Shown here in pieces: positions 1 through 7,187 of a stretch of 42,635 nt of DNA. Made by a program: the position numbers and the translations under genes. The notes beneath the pieces were generated by a model that was not told where the DNA came from, did no database searches, and saw only the letters and a list, made by a program, of their open reading frames with translations. The stretch comes from Planctomycetota bacterium. GTDB taxonomy: Bacteria; Planctomycetota; Planctomycetia; Isosphaerales; Isosphaeraceae. The DNA lies in NCBI GenBank assembly GCA_021791715.1, contig JAJYWB010000056.1:1-42635 (forward strand). Direction: 5' to 3'. Position 1 is the first letter of the stretch. Each line of letters starts with the position of its first letter.

Positions 1-108
1 CTCCCGGTGAGCCGTTATTCATAAACCCGTGCGACAAGCTCGTTTTCGCCGTCGAGAATCATAAAACTTACCAAAGCGGCTCACCGGGAGGTTCGCCCTC
101 CCAATTTT
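1..108 (+). repeat. Dispersed palindromic-ended repeat, copy A (left end cut by window)
   Basis: Positions 1-14 are the exact reverse complement of 77-90, giving inverted arms around a 62-nt centre. The right arm continues into a small hairpin (86-91 pairs with 97-102) followed by AATTTT, which looks terminator-like. The same arrangement, with recognisable sequence in the arms and centre (for example TTCATAAAC at 18-26), recurs at 31602-31716. Sequence to the right of the hairpin (to about 166) matches the reverse complement of 8696-8774. The element is non-coding. The window start probably cuts its left edge. It could be a MITE-like repeat or a structured RNA/terminator family. Confidence 0.7.
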
Positions 109-165
109 CGACGCCGCGGAGAATCTCGCCGAAATCGCCGATTCCTTTCCGGATCGACACTTAGC

Positions 166-337
166 GACTCCAGGCGGAAAACCCTGGTATTGGTTTTCGA
201 GTCAATCTGTCACCTTGACTGCCAAAAAGGCAGTTCGCGGGGTGGCGACGCCGCTTCCATGCTAAACGCAAGTTCTTGGTATCGCTTAAGATCGATCAAC
301 TTTTCAAGCTCGGCATTAAACTTGCTGCTTGAAAAAG
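166..337 (+). promoter_or_regulatory. Structured leader upstream of groEL1
   Basis: There is no gene in 109-425, but several inverted repeats lie ahead of groEL1. GACTC (166-170) pairs with GAGTC (199-203) and encloses CCAGG/CCTGG (170-174 with 183-187). ACTGCC-AAAAA-GGCAGT (218-234) is a perfect 6-bp hairpin. CTTTTCAAGC (300-309) is mirrored by GCTTGAAAAAG (327-337), and this second arm contains CTTGAAA, the -35 consensus of heat-shock sigma-32 promoters. No matching -10 was found, and no CIRCE element (the HrcA operator) with the usual 9-nt spacing. A role in heat-shock control of groEL is an inference. Confidence 0.35.
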
Positions 338-425
338 CTTCATTAAACGATCGGCTTTCGCTCGGCGGGTTTCGGTTCCATTTGCCCGGCGACGTCGTGG
401 CGGTCGTGTCAAGGAGAACATCAAC

Positions 426-2099
426 GTGGCGAAGAAGATTGTTTATGAAGACGAAGCGCGGCGCAAGCTCGCGTCGGGTGTCGGCAAGCTCGCCCGCGCC
501 GTTCGAAGCACGCTCGGCCCGCGCGGTCGCAACGCGGTGATCGACAAGGGCTGGGGCAGTCCCAACGTCACCAAAGACGGCGTGACCGTCGCCGAGGAGA
601 TCGAGCTGACCGATCCCTACGAGAACATGGGCGCTCAGCTCGTCAAAGAGGCGGCGTCGAAAACTTCAGACGCGGCCGGGGACGGCACGACGACCGCGAC
701 GGTTCTCGCCGAGGCGATCTTCCGCGAGGGGCTCAAATCGCTCGCCGCCGGCGCCGACGCGATGGCGATCAAGCGCGGGATCGACAAGGCGGTCGCCGTT
801 GTTGTTGAAAATATCAAAACGCAATCTCGCAAGATCGACGGGAAAAAGGACATCACCGAGGTTGCGACGATCGCCGCGAATAACGACCGCGCCATCGGCG
901 AGAAGCTCGCCGACGCGTTCGAGAAGGTCGGCAACGACGGCGTGATCACGGTTGAAGAGGGGAAGGGCTTCGAGACCGAGGTCGAGGTCGTCGAGGGGAT
1001 GCAGTTCGATCGCGGCTATCTGAGCCCGCACTTCGTGACCGACCAGGATCGGATGGAGGTTTCTCTTGAAGAACCTTACATCTTGATTCATGAAGAGAAG
1101 ATCAGCACGCCCAAGGCGTTGATTCCGCTGCTCGAGCAGATCGCCCGCGCCAACAAGCCGCTTTTGATTCTTTCGGAAGACGTCGAAAGCGAGGCTCTCG
1201 CGACGCTTGTGGTGAACAAGCTGCGCGGCATTTTACAGGTCGCCGCGGTGAAGGCGCCTGGTTACGGCGATCGTCGCAAGGCGATGCTCGGCGATATCGC
1301 GGTTCTCACGGGCGGCAAGGCGATCTTCAAGGATCTTGGAATTGAGCTCGAGAACGTCCGGCTCACCGATCTTGGTCGCGCCAAGAAGGTGAAGATCGAC
1401 AGCGAGAACACGACGATCATCGAGGGTTACGGCACGGCCGACGAGATCAAGGGGCGGACCGAGATGATCCGCAAGGAGATCAAGACGACCGACAGCGAAT
1501 ACGATCGCGAGAAGTTGCAAGAGCGGCTCGCGAAGCTCGCGGGGGGAGTCGCCGAGATCAAGGTCGGCGCCGCGACCGAAACCGAGATGAAGGAGCGGAA
1601 AGCGCTCGTCGAAGACGCGCTCCACGCGACCCGCGCCGCGATCGAGGAGGGAATCGTCCCCGGCGGCGGCGTGACGCTGATTCGCGCGTCGAAGGCTCTT
1701 GATTCGCTCAAGGTCGAGGGAGACGAGGAGTTCGGCGTGTCGATCGTCCGTCGCGCTCTAGATCAACCCGCGCGGTCGATCGCCGAGAACGCGGGATACG
1801 ACGGCTCGGTGATCGTCAACAAGATTCTCAAATCGGCCGATCCCAAACATGGTTTCAACGCCGATACCGGACAATATGGCGATATGTTCGCCGCCGGCAT
1901 CGTCGATCCCGCCAAAGTGACGCGAACGGCGCTTCAGAACGCGGCCTCGGTCGCGGGGCTGTTGCTGACGACCGAGGCGATCGTGGTCGAGATCAAGAAG
2001 AAGTCGGCCGAGCCCGCGGGGCACGACGATCACGGCGGCGGCGGCATGGGCGGCATGGGCGGTATGGGCGGCATGGGTGGTATGGGCGGCATGATGTGA
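426..2099 (+). CDS. groEL: Chaperonin GroEL, copy 1 (with GGM tail)
   Basis: 60-kDa chaperonin subunit that forms the double-ring cytosolic folding chamber and refolds proteins with GroES using ATP. The 557-residue length is normal. The ATP-binding/hydrolysis motif GDGTTTATVLA lies at residues 85-95, and EEGIVPGGG lies in the C-terminal equatorial region. The protein ends in the repeated Gly-Gly-Met tail typical of the main housekeeping GroEL. The start is GTG at 426, preceded by AAGGAG at 411-416. It is the first gene of a chaperone block with groES and a second groEL. A structured leader upstream may carry its regulation. Family assignment is certain; which of the two copies is the essential one is inferred from the tail. 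Confidence 0.97.
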   Translation: MAKKIVYEDEARRKLASGVGKLARAVRSTLGPRGRNAVIDKGWGSPNVTKDGVTVAEEIELTDPYENMGAQLVKEAASKTSDAAGDGTTTATVLAEAIFREGLKSLAAGADAMAIKRGIDKAVAVVVENIKTQSRKIDGKKDITEVATIAANNDRAIGEKLADAFEKVGNDGVITVEEGKGFETEVEVVEGMQFDRGYLSPHFVTDQDRMEVSLEEPYILIHEEKISTPKALIPLLEQIARANKPLLILSEDVESEALATLVVNKLRGILQVAAVKAPGYGDRRKAMLGDIAVLTGGKAIFKDLGIELENVRLTDLGRAKKVKIDSENTTIIEGYGTADEIKGRTEMIRKEIKTTDSEYDREKLQERLAKLAGGVAEIKVGAATETEMKERKALVEDALHATRAAIEEGIVPGGGVTLIRASKALDSLKVEGDEEFGVSIVRRALDQPARSIAENAGYDGSVIVNKILKSADPKHGFNADTGQYGDMFAAGIVDPAKVTRTALQNAASVAGLLLTTEAIVVEIKKKSAEPAGHDDHGGGGMGGMGGMGGMGGMGGMM

Positions 2100-2160
2100 T
2101 CGACCCGTTCCGATCGCGATAAACCATCGTTAACTTACACATAAACACAAATGAGGTTTC

Positions 2161-2192
2161 CCGCGATTCCGAACGCCGAGTCGGGATCGCGG
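2161..2192 (+). promoter_or_regulatory. Hairpin in the groEL1-groES spacer
   Basis: A 12-nt arm (2161-2172) pairs with 2181-2192 around an 8-nt loop with a single G-T pair. It lies 23 nt before the groES start and has no T-run after it, so it is not a classic terminator. It could be an RNA-processing or stabilising element, or an attenuator setting the groEL1:groES ratio. Confidence 0.4.
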
Positions 2193-2215
2193 AAATGAGA
2201 AGAAGGGTTGAACCG

Positions 2216-2506
2216 ATGAAGATTCGTCCGTTGGAAGATCGGGTTGTGATCAAGGAGATCGAGGCCGAGGAGAAGACCGCGGGGGGCATCGTGCTTCCCG
2301 ACACGGCGAAGGAGAAGCCGCAGCGGGGCAAGGTTTTGGCGGTCGGCCCGGGCAAGCTGCTCGATTCGGGTGAGCGGTCGGCGATCGGCGTGGTCGAAGG
2401 GGACGAGGTCCTTTTCGGCAAATATTCGGGAACCGAGATCAAGCTCGACGGCCAGGAGATCAAGATCCTCCGCGAGTCGGACATTCTGGCGAAGATCGTC
2501 AAGTGA
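2216..2506 (+). CDS. groES: Co-chaperonin GroES
   Basis: 10-kDa co-chaperonin that caps the GroEL ring. The protein is 96 residues and starts with the family signature MKIRPLEDRVVIKE. The mobile loop that contacts GroEL is visible as EEKTAGGIVLPDTAKEKP (about residues 18-35), and the family's C-terminal strand (IKILRESDILAKI) is present. ATG 2216 is preferred over an upstream in-frame start because it gives the conserved N-terminus and has a purine-rich stretch (AGAAGAAGGG) before it. The gene sits between two groEL genes, so one GroES probably serves both chaperonins. Confidence 0.96.
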   Translation: MKIRPLEDRVVIKEIEAEEKTAGGIVLPDTAKEKPQRGKVLAVGPGKLLDSGERSAIGVVEGDEVLFGKYSGTEIKLDGQEIKILRESDILAKIVK

Positions 2507-2589
2507 ACATCCCAGGAATCGAGGCGTCGTGACGAACGCCGCGCGTGTCCGCGGCGCCGATTCCGCCCCAAGCGAGGAGAACCATTTCC

Positions 2590-4215
2590 GTGGCCAAGCA
2601 ACTTATGTTTTCCGATGCGGCCCGCCGCAAGATGCTCGACGGCGTCGACACGCTGTCGCACGCGGTGGGCTCGACGCTCGGCCCGACGGGTCGAAACGTC
2701 ATCCTGAGCAAGTCGTTCGGCGGTCCGACCGTCACCAAAGACGGCGTGACCGTTTCCAAAGAGATCGAGCTTCCCGACCCGTTCGAGAACATGGGGGCGA
2801 AGCTCGTCAACGTCGTCGCTTCGAAGACGTCCGACATCGCGGGAGACGGAACGACGACCGCGACGGTCCTCGCGTTCGCGATTTATCGCGAGGGGCTTAA
2901 GAGCATCACGTCGGGGGCGAACCCGATGGCGGTGCGTCGCGGGATTGAAAAGGCGGTAGAAGCCGCCGTTACCGAATTGCGCGATCATATTTCGCGTCCG
3001 GTATCGAAGAAGGAAGAGATCGCTCAGGTCGGTTCGATTTCGGCGAACAACGACCCCAAGATCGGCAAATTGCTCGCCGACGCGGTCGAGCGGGTCGGTC
3101 GCGACGGCGTGATCACGGTCGAGGAGGGGAAGACCGCCGAGACGACGCTCGAATTCGTCGAGGGGATGCAGTTTGATAAGGGGTATTTATCTCCTTATTT
3201 CGTCACCAGTCCTACCACGATGGAGGCGATCCTCGACGACGCGCTCATTCTTTTGTTTGAAAAGAAGATCAGCAACTTGCGCGATCTCGTGCCGTTGCTC
3301 GAGCGCGTGGTTCAATCGGGCAAACCGCTTTTGATCGTCGCCGAGGACGTCGAGGGGGAGGCTCTCGCCACGCTTGTCGTGAACAAGCTGCGCGGCATCC
3401 TCAACATCTGCGCCGTCAAGGCGCCCGGTTTCGGCGATCGTCGCAAGGCGATGCTCGGCGACATGGCGGTTCTGACCGGGGGGACGGTCGTGAGCGAGGA
3501 TCTCGGGCTCAAACTCGAGAATCTTCAACTGTCTCAGCTCGGCAAGGCCAAGCAGGTTAAGGTTGATAAAGACAGCACGACGATCATTCAGGGCGCAGGC
3601 AAGCGGGCCGATATCCAGAAGCGAATCGATCAGCTTCGGCGTCAGATCGAAGAGACCGAGAGCGAGTACGACAAAGAGAAATTCCAGGAGAGGCTCGCCA
3701 AGCTTTCGGGGGGCGTGGCGCTGATCAGCGTCGGCGCCGCGACCGAGGCCGAGATGAAAGAGACGAAAGCGCGTGTGGAAGACGCGCTCCACGCGACTCG
3801 CGCCGCGGCCGAGGAGGGAATCGTTCCCGGGGGCGGAGTCGCTTTGTTGCGTGTTCAGCCCGCGGTTCAAAAGGTTCACGATTCGCTCACCGGCGACGAG
3901 AAACTCGGCGCCGCGATCATCCTTCGCGCTCTCGAGGAGCCGATCCGAAAGATCTCGTCGAATTCGGGGGTCGACGGCGCCGTCGTCGCCGAAGAGGTGA
4001 AGAACCTTTCGGGACCGAAGGGTTACAACGCCAATACCGGCGAATATGTAGACATGTTCGAGGCCGGAATCGTCGATCCGACGAAGGTCACTCGCTCGGC
4101 GCTGCAAAACGCGTCGTCGATCGCGGCTTTGATGCTGACGACCGAGGCGATGATCACGAGCATCAAGGAGGACGAGAAGGAGAAGGCTCCGGCGATCGAA
4201 GGATCGGTTCGATAA
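2590..4215 (+). CDS. groEL2: Chaperonin GroEL, copy 2 (no GGM tail)
   Basis: Second 60-kDa chaperonin of 541 residues. It has the same ATPase signature (GDGTTTATVLA) and EEGIVPGGG motif as copy 1 and is closely related over the whole length. It ends in a charged tail (EDEKEKAPAIEGSVR) instead of Gly-Gly-Met repeats. The start is GTG 2590, with GCGAGGAG at 2571-2578 as ribosome binding site; this gives VAKQLMFSDAARRKML, aligned with copy 1. It follows groES by 83 nt, with a small GCCGCG/CGCGGC hairpin at 2538-2555 in the spacer. Multiple GroELs are common in planctomycetes and chlamydiae. Tail-less copies are often specialised paralogues, but its clients cannot be read from sequence. Confidence 0.95.
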   Translation: MAKQLMFSDAARRKMLDGVDTLSHAVGSTLGPTGRNVILSKSFGGPTVTKDGVTVSKEIELPDPFENMGAKLVNVVASKTSDIAGDGTTTATVLAFAIYREGLKSITSGANPMAVRRGIEKAVEAAVTELRDHISRPVSKKEEIAQVGSISANNDPKIGKLLADAVERVGRDGVITVEEGKTAETTLEFVEGMQFDKGYLSPYFVTSPTTMEAILDDALILLFEKKISNLRDLVPLLERVVQSGKPLLIVAEDVEGEALATLVVNKLRGILNICAVKAPGFGDRRKAMLGDMAVLTGGTVVSEDLGLKLENLQLSQLGKAKQVKVDKDSTTIIQGAGKRADIQKRIDQLRRQIEETESEYDKEKFQERLAKLSGGVALISVGAATEAEMKETKARVEDALHATRAAAEEGIVPGGGVALLRVQPAVQKVHDSLTGDEKLGAAIILRALEEPIRKISSNSGVDGAVVAEEVKNLSGPKGYNANTGEYVDMFEAGIVDPTKVTRSALQNASSIAALMLTTEAMITSIKEDEKEKAPAIEGSVR

Positions 4216-4397
4216 TCAATAATGCGTGGATCGCGCCGGGAGGGACGACCTTCCGGCGTCGGTCTTCGCGATCTCGAGCTGAATCCGATGCGAGGCGATC
4301 TCGATCGGATCCCGACGTTCGGCGCCGTTCCGACGGCGAAATCGACCGGACGAGTGGGTGTTATCAAGATATTAAAGGTCGTTGCGGAAATGTCCGA

Positions 4398-4427
4398 TTG
4401 GCCCGGCGCGGTGTTTCGTGTTAAAGT
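4398..4427 (+). promoter_or_regulatory. Candidate promoter for dnaJ-grpE
   Basis: TTGGCC at 4398-4403 is followed after 18 nt by TAAAGT at 4422-4427 (or after 17 nt by TTAAAG). The 271-nt gap between groEL2 and dnaJ contains no gene, which fits a separate promoter for dnaJ-grpE about 55 nt upstream of dnaJ. The -10 match is imperfect. Confidence 0.4.
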
Positions 4428-4486
4428 GAAGCGTTGTTTTAGAGGTTGGTGGAATCCACTTAAAGCCCGATTGAGTAGCCTTGCCG

Positions 4487-5626
4487 ATGGCGACTAAACG
4501 CGATTATTACGAGGTTTTGGGCGTGACCCGAACCGCGACCGCCGAAGAAATTAAAAAAAGTTATCGTCAGCTCGCGTTGAAAAATCATCCCGACCGCAAT
4601 CCGGGCGACAAGGCCGCGGAGGATCGTTTTAAAGAGGCTGCGGAGGCTTACGAGATCCTTTCGGATCAAGAGAAGCGTGCGCGCTACGATCGTTACGGCC
4701 ACGCCGGGGTCGACGGAATGGGCGCGCCTCATTTCGCGTCGGCCGAGGATATCATGTCGGCGTTTCAAGATATTTTGGGGGGCGCGGTTTTCGGCGACAT
4801 GTTCGGTACGCGGCGGCGCGGCCCGAGGCGCGGCGAAGACGTGATGATGAAGCTTGAGATCGAGCTTCTCGAGGCGTCTCGTGGAGCCTCGAAGACGATC
4901 GAGGTCGATCGCCACGACGCGTGCGGCGAATGTCAGGGAACGGGGGCGCGCAAGGGAACGGCGCCGACGAAATGCCGCTATTGCGAGGGGCACGGCCAGG
5001 TCGTGCAATCGCGCGGGTTCTTTCAGATGGCGACGACCTGCCCCGCTTGCGGCGGCGAGGGGATGACGATCACCGATCCGTGTCCGAATTGCAGAGGATC
5101 GGGGAGGGTTCGCGCCGCGACAAAAATTCAGATCGATATCCCCCCGGGCGTTGAAACGGGGATGTGGCTGCAGGTTCGTAATCAGGGCGAATTGGGCGAT
5201 CCCGGAGCTCCTCGGGGCAATCTGCGTGTTCAGCTTCAGGTACGTCGGCATCCGTTTTTGGAGCGTCGGCAGAACGATCTGATCTGCCAGGTGCCGATTA
5301 GTTTTCCCCAGGCGGCGTTGGGCGCCGAGATCGAGGCGCCGACGCTTGAGGGGACCGAACGGATCACGGTTCCGCGGGGGACGCAAAGCGGCGACGTGAT
5401 TCGGCTTCGCGGTCGCGGGATGCCCGATATCAACGGTCGAGGGCGGGGGGATCTGCTCGTCGAAGTGGTGCTCGAAACTCCCAAGCACCTTACGCCGCGG
5501 CAGGAAGAATTGCTTCGCGAACTCGCCGAGCTCGATCATTTATCGGTCGGCGCCAAGCGCAAAAGCTTTTTTGAGAAATTACGCGATTATTTCACCGAGG
5601 AGGTCGAGCCCGCCGAGGGGCGTTGA
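4487..5626 (+). CDS. dnaJ: Chaperone protein DnaJ (type I Hsp40)
   Basis: Hsp40 co-chaperone that delivers clients to DnaK and stimulates its ATPase. The 379 residues show the full type I layout: J domain at 1-70 with the HPD motif at 34-36, a short Gly/Phe-poor linker around 75-115, and a zinc-binding domain with four CxxCxGxG motifs (starting near C146, C163, C185 and C199). The C-terminal substrate-binding beta domains follow. ATG 4487 gives MATKRDYYEVLG; an in-frame TTG at 4481 would add only two residues. grpE follows 57 nt downstream. dnaK is not in this window and must lie elsewhere. Confidence 0.97.
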   Translation: MATKRDYYEVLGVTRTATAEEIKKSYRQLALKNHPDRNPGDKAAEDRFKEAAEAYEILSDQEKRARYDRYGHAGVDGMGAPHFASAEDIMSAFQDILGGAVFGDMFGTRRRGPRRGEDVMMKLEIELLEASRGASKTIEVDRHDACGECQGTGARKGTAPTKCRYCEGHGQVVQSRGFFQMATTCPACGGEGMTITDPCPNCRGSGRVRAATKIQIDIPPGVETGMWLQVRNQGELGDPGAPRGNLRVQLQVRRHPFLERRQNDLICQVPISFPQAALGAEIEAPTLEGTERITVPRGTQSGDVIRLRGRGMPDINGRGRGDLLVEVVLETPKHLTPRQEELLRELAELDHLSVGAKRKSFFEKLRDYFTEEVEPAEGR

Positions 5627-5683
5627 TCGTCGCGCGGGGGGCGAGCGTATTCGGGTGTTGAACGAGGGACGGAGCGGTAATCG

Positions 5684-6265
5684 ATGAAGCCGGAAGAACT
5701 GGAAAATCCGATTGAACCGAAACAAGCGGGCGACGGGAGCGAGAACGGCGCGTCCGGGGCGACGGGGGAAGTCGAAACTCCTCGAGAACCGACCGGAGGC
5801 GCCGCGGAGAACGAAGCGATGATCGACGAGCTGAAGAAAGAGCGCGATTTATATTACGATCAATTACAGCGATCGCGCGCCGAGTTCGCCAATTACCAAC
5901 TGCGCGCGAAAAATCAAGCCGATATTGATCGACAATATATGATCGCTTCGCTTGTGAACGATTTGCTCGAGGTGCTCGATAATTTTGAGCGTGCGCTCGC
6001 GGCCGCGAAGGCGGCGGGTTCGGGGCCGATCGTCGAGGGTATGGACATGGTGTCACGTCAGTTGATGTCGGTATTGTCGAAGCACGGAGTCGAGCCGATC
6101 GTTTCGCTCGGCGAGCCGTTCGATCCCGCTCGGCACGAGGCGCTCGTGCAACAGCCCGATTCGACGCACCCCGAGGGGACGGTCGTCGCCGAGCTGATTC
6201 GCGGCTACAGCCTCAAGGATCGTGTGATTCGGCCCGCCAAGGTCGCGGTTTCCATTAAACCTTAA
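5684..6265 (+). CDS. grpE: Nucleotide exchange factor GrpE
   Basis: Releases ADP from DnaK in the DnaK-DnaJ-GrpE cycle. The protein is 193 residues. It has an acidic, disordered N-terminus (about 1-50), a long coiled-coil helix with the typical ELKKERDLYYDQLQRSRAEF stretch (about 49-68) and FANYQLRAK, then the C-terminal beta-wing domain with VVAELIRGYSLKDRVIRPAKV, which matches the GrpE family signature. ATG 5684 is preceded by the purine-rich ACGGAGCGG. The position after dnaJ with the same orientation suggests co-transcription. Confidence 0.95.
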   Translation: MKPEELENPIEPKQAGDGSENGASGATGEVETPREPTGGAAENEAMIDELKKERDLYYDQLQRSRAEFANYQLRAKNQADIDRQYMIASLVNDLLEVLDNFERALAAAKAAGSGPIVEGMDMVSRQLMSVLSKHGVEPIVSLGEPFDPARHEALVQQPDSTHPEGTVVAELIRGYSLKDRVIRPAKVAVSIKP

Positions 6266-6372
6266 ACCTTGATGCGGAGAGGGTGATCTCCGATCGCCGC
6301 GCTTCACGCGCGACGACCGACTTTAAGCTGCGGTTCCAGGGTTTGAAGGCCGGAGGAAGGATTTATTCGGAT

Positions 6373-6696
6373 ATGCCAACATACGATTACATTTGTGATG
6401 CGTGCGGCCACGAATTCGAGGCGTTTGAATCGATCACCGCCGAGTCTCAGACGATCTGTCCCAAGTGCTCGGCGGCGAAGCTGAGGCGCAAGATCGGCCC
6501 CGGCGCGGCGATCCTGTTCAAAGGGAGCGGGTTTTACCAAACCGATTACCGGAGCGATTCTTACAAGAAAAAGGCCGAGGCCGACAAGGCGCCTTCTGCC
6601 TCGACCGATACGAAATCGACGCCCAAAACCGAATCGACTTCGTCGAGCACGCAGTCGGGATCGGGATCGTCCTCGTCGAACGGCGCGACGACATGA
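6373..6696 (+). CDS. FmdB-family zinc-ribbon protein
   Basis: Small protein of 107 residues with the N-terminal FmdB/CxxC zinc ribbon: MPTYDYICDACGHEFE, with ligands C8, C11, C29 and C32. It is followed by KGSGFYQTDYR, typical of the family, and a Ser/Thr/Lys-rich disordered tail from about residue 65. Family members are called putative regulatory proteins, but the molecular role is not established. A good Shine-Dalgarno (GGAGGAAGG, 6352-6360) lies 12 nt before ATG 6373. The stop codon overlaps the yacG start in ATGA, so the two are probably translationally coupled. It follows grpE by 107 nt. Confidence 0.88.
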   Translation: MPTYDYICDACGHEFEAFESITAESQTICPKCSAAKLRRKIGPGAAILFKGSGFYQTDYRSDSYKKKAEADKAPSASTDTKSTPKTESTSSSTQSGSGSSSSNGATT

Positions 6697-6896
6697 TTCA
6701 AGGCGTGTGTCCGATTTGCGGCAAACGGTTCGAGGTTGCGTCGATCGCCGATCATCCGGGGTTTCCGTTCTGCTCGAACCGATGCAAACTTGTCGATCTT
6801 GGCCGATGGATCGACGGCCGATACGTCGTTCCCGGAGTCGAGCTTCGTCCCGAGCCCGATCCCGCGGCTTCGAGCGACGAAGAAAACGAAGAATAA
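6693..6896 (+). CDS. yacG: DNA gyrase inhibitor YacG-type zinc protein
   Basis: A 67-residue protein matching YacG, a zinc-ribbon protein that in E. coli binds GyrB and inhibits gyrase. The four cysteines C6, C9, C27 and C31 (CPIC and CSNRC) are present. So is the conserved FCSNRCKLVDLGRWIDGRY block and an acidic C-terminal tail. The start is ATG 6693, overlapping the previous stop (ATGA). The last codons and the stop lie inside a tandem duplication (6858-7149), whose second copy repeats the SSDEE-encoding sequence downstream in non-coding DNA. Gyrase inhibition here is inferred from the family only. Confidence 0.9.
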   Translation: MIQGVCPICGKRFEVASIADHPGFPFCSNRCKLVDLGRWIDGRYVVPGVELRPEPDPAASSDEENEE

Positions 6897-7149
6897 CTCA
6901 CGATCGGATCGACGCGCGAAAAAAAATCCGTCCACGCGTGAAAGCTTTTTCTCGCGAAGACAGATTAAAATATCTGATATTTCGATCGAACTTTCGGGCG
7001 TGATCCCGAGTCTTCGAGCGACGAAGAGGCACGAAGAATAACTCGCGATCGGATCGACGCGCGAAAAAAATCCGTCCACGCGTGAAAGCTTGTCCTCGCG
7101 AAGACGGATTAGAGTATCTGATATTTCGATCGAAACTTCGGGAGTGATC
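6858..7149. repeat. ~145-bp tandem duplication covering the yacG 3' end
   Basis: Copy 1 (about 6858-7001) and copy 2 (about 7002-7149) are near-identical over their length with a few substitutions and single-base indels. Shared blocks include CTTCGAGCGACGAAGA, CGATCGGATCGACGCGCG, ATCCGTCCACGCGTGAAAGC and ATCTGATATTTCGATCGAA. Copy 1 begins inside yacG, so the duplication includes about 13 codons of that gene. The unit contains the palindrome CACGCGTG and an imperfect hairpin (GCGCGAAAAA with CTTTTTCTCGCG). It fills the gap between the convergent yacG and aldo/keto reductase genes. Confidence 0.9.
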
Positions 7150-7155
7150 GTTGCG

Positions 7156-7187
7156 ATCGCCGATCAGCTCAGTCGGTGATCGGCGAT
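7156..7187. terminator. Perfect 11-bp hairpin between convergent genes
   Basis: ATCGCCGATCA (7156-7166) and TGATCGGCGAT (7177-7187) are exact inverted repeats around a 10-nt loop. The hairpin overlaps the stop codon of the minus-strand reductase and sits between two converging genes, so a role in ending transcription or stabilising mRNA 3' ends is likely. No T-run follows on either strand, so it is not a classic intrinsic terminator. Confidence 0.45.

Noticed and set aside
85..102. T-arm-like sequence GGGAGGTTCGCCCTCCC suggesting a tRNA
   Set aside because: There is no acceptor, D or anticodon arm around it, and the loop is not TTCRANY. It belongs to the dispersed repeat.
161..206. TTAGCGACTC ... 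GAGTCAAT as a CIRCE (HrcA) operator
   Set aside because: An extra base in the first half-site, a poor second half and a spacer far longer than 9 nt.
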